Shown here: positions 58,348 to 60,997 of the stretch, piece after piece | Layout: the number at the start of each line of letters is the position of its first letter | Numbering within the stretch: the first letter of the stretch is position 1 | Translations under genes and position numbers: made by a program | The notes under the pieces: generated by a model | What the model was told of the DNA's origin: nothing | The model's database searches: none | What the model saw: the letters and a program-made list of their open reading frames with translations, nothing else | Assembly (NCBI GenBank): GCA_017985935.1 | Contig: JAGNWT010000006.1 | Span: 16,265-77,261 of the forward strand | Direction: 5' to 3' | Source: Anaerolineales bacterium | GTDB taxonomy: Bacteria > Chloroflexota > Anaerolineae > Anaerolineales > Villigracilaceae | DNA length: 60,997 bases

Positions 58348-60075
58348 TTAGTTAATAAACCAGGTACGACCAAGCAGCCACCAGTTGGTGAAGTAATACA
58401 CCGCGAACCAGACGAGGAAGATGAAGACGAGCGTGAGCGCGCCTTTGGGTTGATTCTGTTTGTCTTCCATTTGATGGTCAGTCAGTTTGGTGGAGTCGAT
58501 GATGGGGTTGTGGGTGCCCGTGAGCAACAAGAGGTTCGAGGCTTCGAGGCGCGGACCCGTAAGAATGGACACGAGCACGATGGTGACATACATGATGCCG
58601 CCGATCACCGCGAGAACCGCACCGATGCCGAAGATGGCAAGCGTGATTTCAACGGTACCAGGGACGACGCCTGCAAAGGTAATGTCCCAGTTGCGGCGGG
58701 CAACACCCTGCAACCCACTGGCGATCATGCCCAAGGAGGTGAGCAACATGCCAGCGCCAAAGACATACGGCTGCCACTTTGCCCAGCTCTTGAGCTTGAG
58801 TTCCTTGCGGAAGATGAGTGGGATGACATAGTACGTGAAGCCCATGAAGGCAAGCGTTGTGCCGCTCACCACGGTCGCATGGAAGTGCCCGGGCAGGCGC
58901 AGTGTGTTGTGAACCAGCATATTGATCTGCTCAGTGCCGATGGTGACGCCTGTCACGCCGCCGATCCAGCCGAAGAGGAACATGGAAAGTACCAGCGAAC
59001 TAAAACCGGGCTCTGCCCACGGTGCATTTCGAAGCCAGCCGAATAAACCTTTTCTATGTCCCTTGGCACGCAGGGCAATTTCCAACGCGGCGGGGATGGA
59101 GAAGGCGTGCATCATGGAACCGAGCACGGCAAGATACATGGCGTAGGAAGTGTTGACGGCTTTCCAGGCAAAGGAAAGACCAGGGTCAACCAACAGGTGA
59201 TGCGCCGAACCAAGATTGATGAAGAACAGGTACAAGATGAATGCGAGGCGCGAGAACTTCTCATTGACGGGGCGAATTCCAACGGTCATTTGAGCGAGCG
59301 CATACCAAATGGAGACCATCGCCGCGAGGTTAACCTGCTGGGCGGGATGCCCGAAGCCCCAGAAGAAGTTACGGTAGATTCCAGGATCGTATGTCTTGAG
59401 AATGCCCAGTGACCAGAAGAAGGCAGGCACAATGGCGGCGGCGCCTTCGAGCAGGGTGTAGGTGGCGAGAATGGCGGCGGTCATCAAACCGAAAACCACC
59501 AGCGGCAATGAGCCTTTCAAGACTCCTTCACGTTTGGCGGTCACAATATTAATGAAGAAAGTAATGACTGTGATCAACGCGCCAACGGCAAAGAGAATGT
59601 AACTTAGATAGAAAAGCGGATGCGCCTTCATGGGAACATACGCGGAGAACATGACGCTGGAATTCGGGTCGAACAGCACAACGGCATTTGCCATCAAGCC
59701 ACCGACCGTCATCATGATAAAGCCAGTCCATGCCAGTTTGGGCGATGCATGACGCGCATTAAGCAAAATGGTCGAGCCGAAATGCAAGCCTGCCATTTCA
59801 AAGAAAACAATCCACGCCACGAGCATGTCGATGCCGTGCAATGTCAACAGACGGTAGAACCAGGCGGCAGGGAGTAAATGAATCGCCTGCCAGCGAGTGA
59901 GCGCAATCAATAACGCCGCAATGCCGCCAAGAGCGAGAGTCACCACAGCCATCACCGCATTGGCGATGATGAGGCGTTCAGAGTGCATATCCACTTTGAG
60001 GGTGGTTACCGGGCAGTCGCGATAATCATCTTTCGCGTTTCCTGTCCAGGGAGTTGTGGGAGCAAGGGATGTCAT
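58348..60075 (-). CDS. haem-copper enzyme subunit I lacking the active-site tyrosine (probable NO reductase)
   Basis: A 575-residue protein with 13-14 TM helices. Ligands: His80 and His399 (low-spin haem), His397 (high-spin haem), and His243, His292, His293 (CuB). It aligns best with B-family ba3 enzymes (GSAHHLLVDPG, LPGHFHATVVSG). The CuB helix reads GHPAQQVN, so Gln247 replaces the Tyr at His+4 (GHPIVY in ba3) that is cross-linked in oxygen reductases. Known Tyr-less haem-copper enzymes are NO reductases. I use ATG 60075 (AGGAG upstream) over an earlier in-frame start inside subunit II. An oxidase is possible but less likely. Confidence 0.85.
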   Translation of the reverse strand: MTSLAPTTPWTGNAKDDYRDCPVTTLKVDMHSERLIIANAVMAVVTLALGGIAALLIALTRWQAIHLLPAAWFYRLLTLHGIDMLVAWIVFFEMAGLHFGSTILLNARHASPKLAWTGFIMMTVGGLMANAVVLFDPNSSVMFSAYVPMKAHPLFYLSYILFAVGALITVITFFINIVTAKREGVLKGSLPLVVFGLMTAAILATYTLLEGAAAIVPAFFWSLGILKTYDPGIYRNFFWGFGHPAQQVNLAAMVSIWYALAQMTVGIRPVNEKFSRLAFILYLFFINLGSAHHLLVDPGLSFAWKAVNTSYAMYLAVLGSMMHAFSIPAALEIALRAKGHRKGLFGWLRNAPWAEPGFSSLVLSMFLFGWIGGVTGVTIGTEQINMLVHNTLRLPGHFHATVVSGTTLAFMGFTYYVIPLIFRKELKLKSWAKWQPYVFGAGMLLTSLGMIASGLQGVARRNWDITFAGVVPGTVEITLAIFGIGAVLAVIGGIMYVTIVLVSILTGPRLEASNLLLLTGTHNPIIDSTKLTDHQMEDKQNQPKGALTLVFIFLVWFAVYYFTNWWLLGRTWFIN

Positions 60076-60086
60076 CTGTGCTTCTC

Positions 60087-60611
60087 CTATTTCACGATGA
60101 TTTTGCCCACCATCGTGTGATGACCGACAAAACAATATTCATTACATACAATGGTGAAATCACCAGTGCTGGTGGGGGTAATGGTTGCCACATAGTCATA
60201 CCCTGGCACAACTTGAAGGTTGATATTCACAGGTTGAAGCGAGAAGCCGTGCTGCAAATCCATTGAGGAAATATGCAGGCGATACTCCTGTCCCTTTTCA
60301 AGCTGCAAAACGGGATACCACTGCCAGGTGCTGGCACGCAGGTAGATATCTGACCCCGCAGGCGCGGCGACAATCGGGAAACCAGTCGCTTCATCCTTGC
60401 CGACGGTGTATTGCTCGACGAAAGCATTGACCTTCGCTCCATAATTCTCAGGCGAGGTTCTGTATGTTTCCGTTGGCACATTTTGTTTGCCGTAAAAATA
60501 CCAGAGGGGCATCATCACTGTCAGAAAGATGCACCAGACAAGGGCAACTGTGAGCCATGTCTTTTCCATCCGCCCCATGGGCTTCCACCAATTTTTTTCA
60601 GGCGCTAACAT
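60087..60611 (-). CDS. haem-copper enzyme subunit II with intact CuA site
   Basis: A 174-residue subunit II: one N-terminal TM helix (about 19-40) and a cupredoxin domain. CuA ligands are His121 (DLQHGF) and Cys156, Glu158 (backbone), Cys160, His164, Met167 in CNEYCFVGHHTM. It accepts electrons from a soluble donor and passes them to subunit I. SD GGAGG precedes the ATG. It overlaps nothing and is 11 bases from subunit I. Confidence 0.93.
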   Translation of the reverse strand: MLAPEKNWWKPMGRMEKTWLTVALVWCIFLTVMMPLWYFYGKQNVPTETYRTSPENYGAKVNAFVEQYTVGKDEATGFPIVAAPAGSDIYLRASTWQWYPVLQLEKGQEYRLHISSMDLQHGFSLQPVNINLQVVPGYDYVATITPTSTGDFTIVCNEYCFVGHHTMVGKIIVK

Positions 60612-60629
60612 ATCTATTCCTCCGATCCC

Positions 60630-60782
60630 TTATTTGGCAAATGGGACGTTCATTAGATCAATAATTCCCCACACGTTGTAAAGCAATGTACTGATCAACA
60701 ATGACAGCAAAAACAAAAGCCAGATATTATCAAATATCTTTTGGCCAGGATGTTGCGGTTCTTCCTTCTTTTTATCGGACAT
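60630..60782 (-). CDS. 50-residue single-TM subunit of the haem-copper enzyme
   Basis: A 50-residue protein with a charged N-terminus (MSDKKKEEPQHPGQ) and one TM helix (NIWLLFLLSLLISTLLYNVW). It is the first gene of the cluster, 18 bases before subunit II, resembling small IIa/IV-type subunits. I use ATG 60782 since GAGGAG precedes it. Confidence 0.75.
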   Translation of the reverse strand: MSDKKKEEPQHPGQKIFDNIWLLFLLSLLISTLLYNVWGIIDLMNVPFAK

Positions 60783-60886
60783 GGCGATTCTCCTCAAAGG
60801 TCTGGATGTAAGAAGCACAAAAATTCATCGCTCATGTTAATGCAATTGTTTCAAATAGCGAATTGGATACGTGTAATATTTGGAAT
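60783..60886 (-). promoter_or_regulatory. promoter region of the haem-copper cluster
   Basis: About 100 bases between the upstream terminator and the first ATG. TTGAAA is present on the minus strand (complement of about 60849-60854) but no -10 at good spacing is convincing; no clear FNR or NsrR-type site was found by eye. Confidence 0.3.
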
Positions 60887-60913
60887 GAAAAAAGAGCGAT
60901 TTATAAAATCGCT
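60887..60913 (-). terminator. terminator of a gene entering from the right edge
   Basis: AGCGATTT (60895-60902) pairs with AAATCGCT (60906-60913). On the minus strand it is followed by CTTTTTTC. Confidence 0.75.
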
Positions 60914-60942
60914 TCTTTTCAAAAAGAACTAATTCTTTTTAG

Positions 60943-60997
60943 TTACAACAAACCTTTGCTTTGCGCCAGCCTGGCAGCCTCCCTGCGGGAATTCACT
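60943..60997 (-). CDS. possible C-terminal end of a gene cut by the right edge
   Basis: On the minus strand 17 sense codons end in TAA (complement of 60943-60945), reading VNSRREAARLAQSKGLL. A good terminator lies 30 bases downstream, which supports a real gene end. Too short to name. Confidence 0.4.
   Translation of the reverse strand, partial: VNSRREAARLAQSKGLL

Noticed and set aside
58348..60075. First reading as a cbb3-type oxygen reductase because of the nearby ccoI and SafE-like genes
   Set aside because: There are no ccoO/ccoP-type cytochrome subunits, subunit II is a CuA protein, the sequence follows the ba3 (B-family) pattern, and the catalytic Tyr is missing.

Overview
This 61-kb window is bacterial chromosome, gene-dense, moderately GC-rich and without mobile elements. 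The gene set suggests a Chloroflexota (Anaerolineae-like) bacterium; this is inference from content, since no rRNA or marker tree can be used here. The pointers are a mevalonate-pathway decarboxylase, a NusA with a long charged tail, a short IF-2, many lipoproteins with Thr/Pro-rich linkers, several apparently leaderless genes, and a B-family-like haem-copper enzyme beside a CcoI-type ATPase.

Layout. 1-6.2 kb: 2-oxo acid dehydrogenase E1 (cut by the left edge), E2 and E3, with two methyltransferases and a dienelactone hydrolase between. 7.2-15.1 kb: translation and RNA cluster nusA-ylxR-infB-rbfA-nrnA-truB-ribF-nudix, with no rimP in front of nusA. 15.2-32.7 kb: a phosphate region with phoB-phoR, ppk1-sixA, a PHP phosphoesterase, two very small membrane proteins, surE, pstSCAB-arsC-phoU, and a second pstS-pstC-pstA set with two unusual PstB ATPases. 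Four promoters here carry 11-bp-spaced TTAAC half-sites set 10 bp from a -10 hexamer, which I read as this lineage's Pho box. 32.8-36.1 kb: NAD salvage (nicotinamidase, nicotinate phosphoribosyltransferase) and an FTR1 iron permease. 36.3-40.3 kb: a replication cassette reading DnaB helicase, DnaD-like protein, and a helicase-loader ATPase with two complete AAA+ modules in one chain. 40.4-41.0 kb: tRNA-Pro and tRNA-Sec (selC). 41-48.5 kb: M50 protease, orphan solute-binding lipoprotein, YibE/F, an ECF sigma/anti-sigma/envelope operon with a matching ECF-type promoter, and a C45-family hydrolase. 48.5-52.1 kb: a secreted protein behind a cyclic-di-GMP-I riboswitch, nadD and mvaD. 53-60.8 kb: a haem-copper cluster (small subunit, CuA subunit II, subunit I, SafE-like protein, CcoI-type ATPase, and a cytochrome b-ferredoxin fusion). 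Subunit I keeps all haem and CuB histidines but has Gln where oxygen reductases have the cross-linked Tyr, so it is more likely a nitric oxide reductase than an oxidase.

The items most worth following are the Tyr-less haem-copper cluster with its cytochrome b-ferredoxin fusion, the tandem DnaC/DnaI-type loader, the Pho-box regulon, and the complementary PstB2/PstB3 pair.
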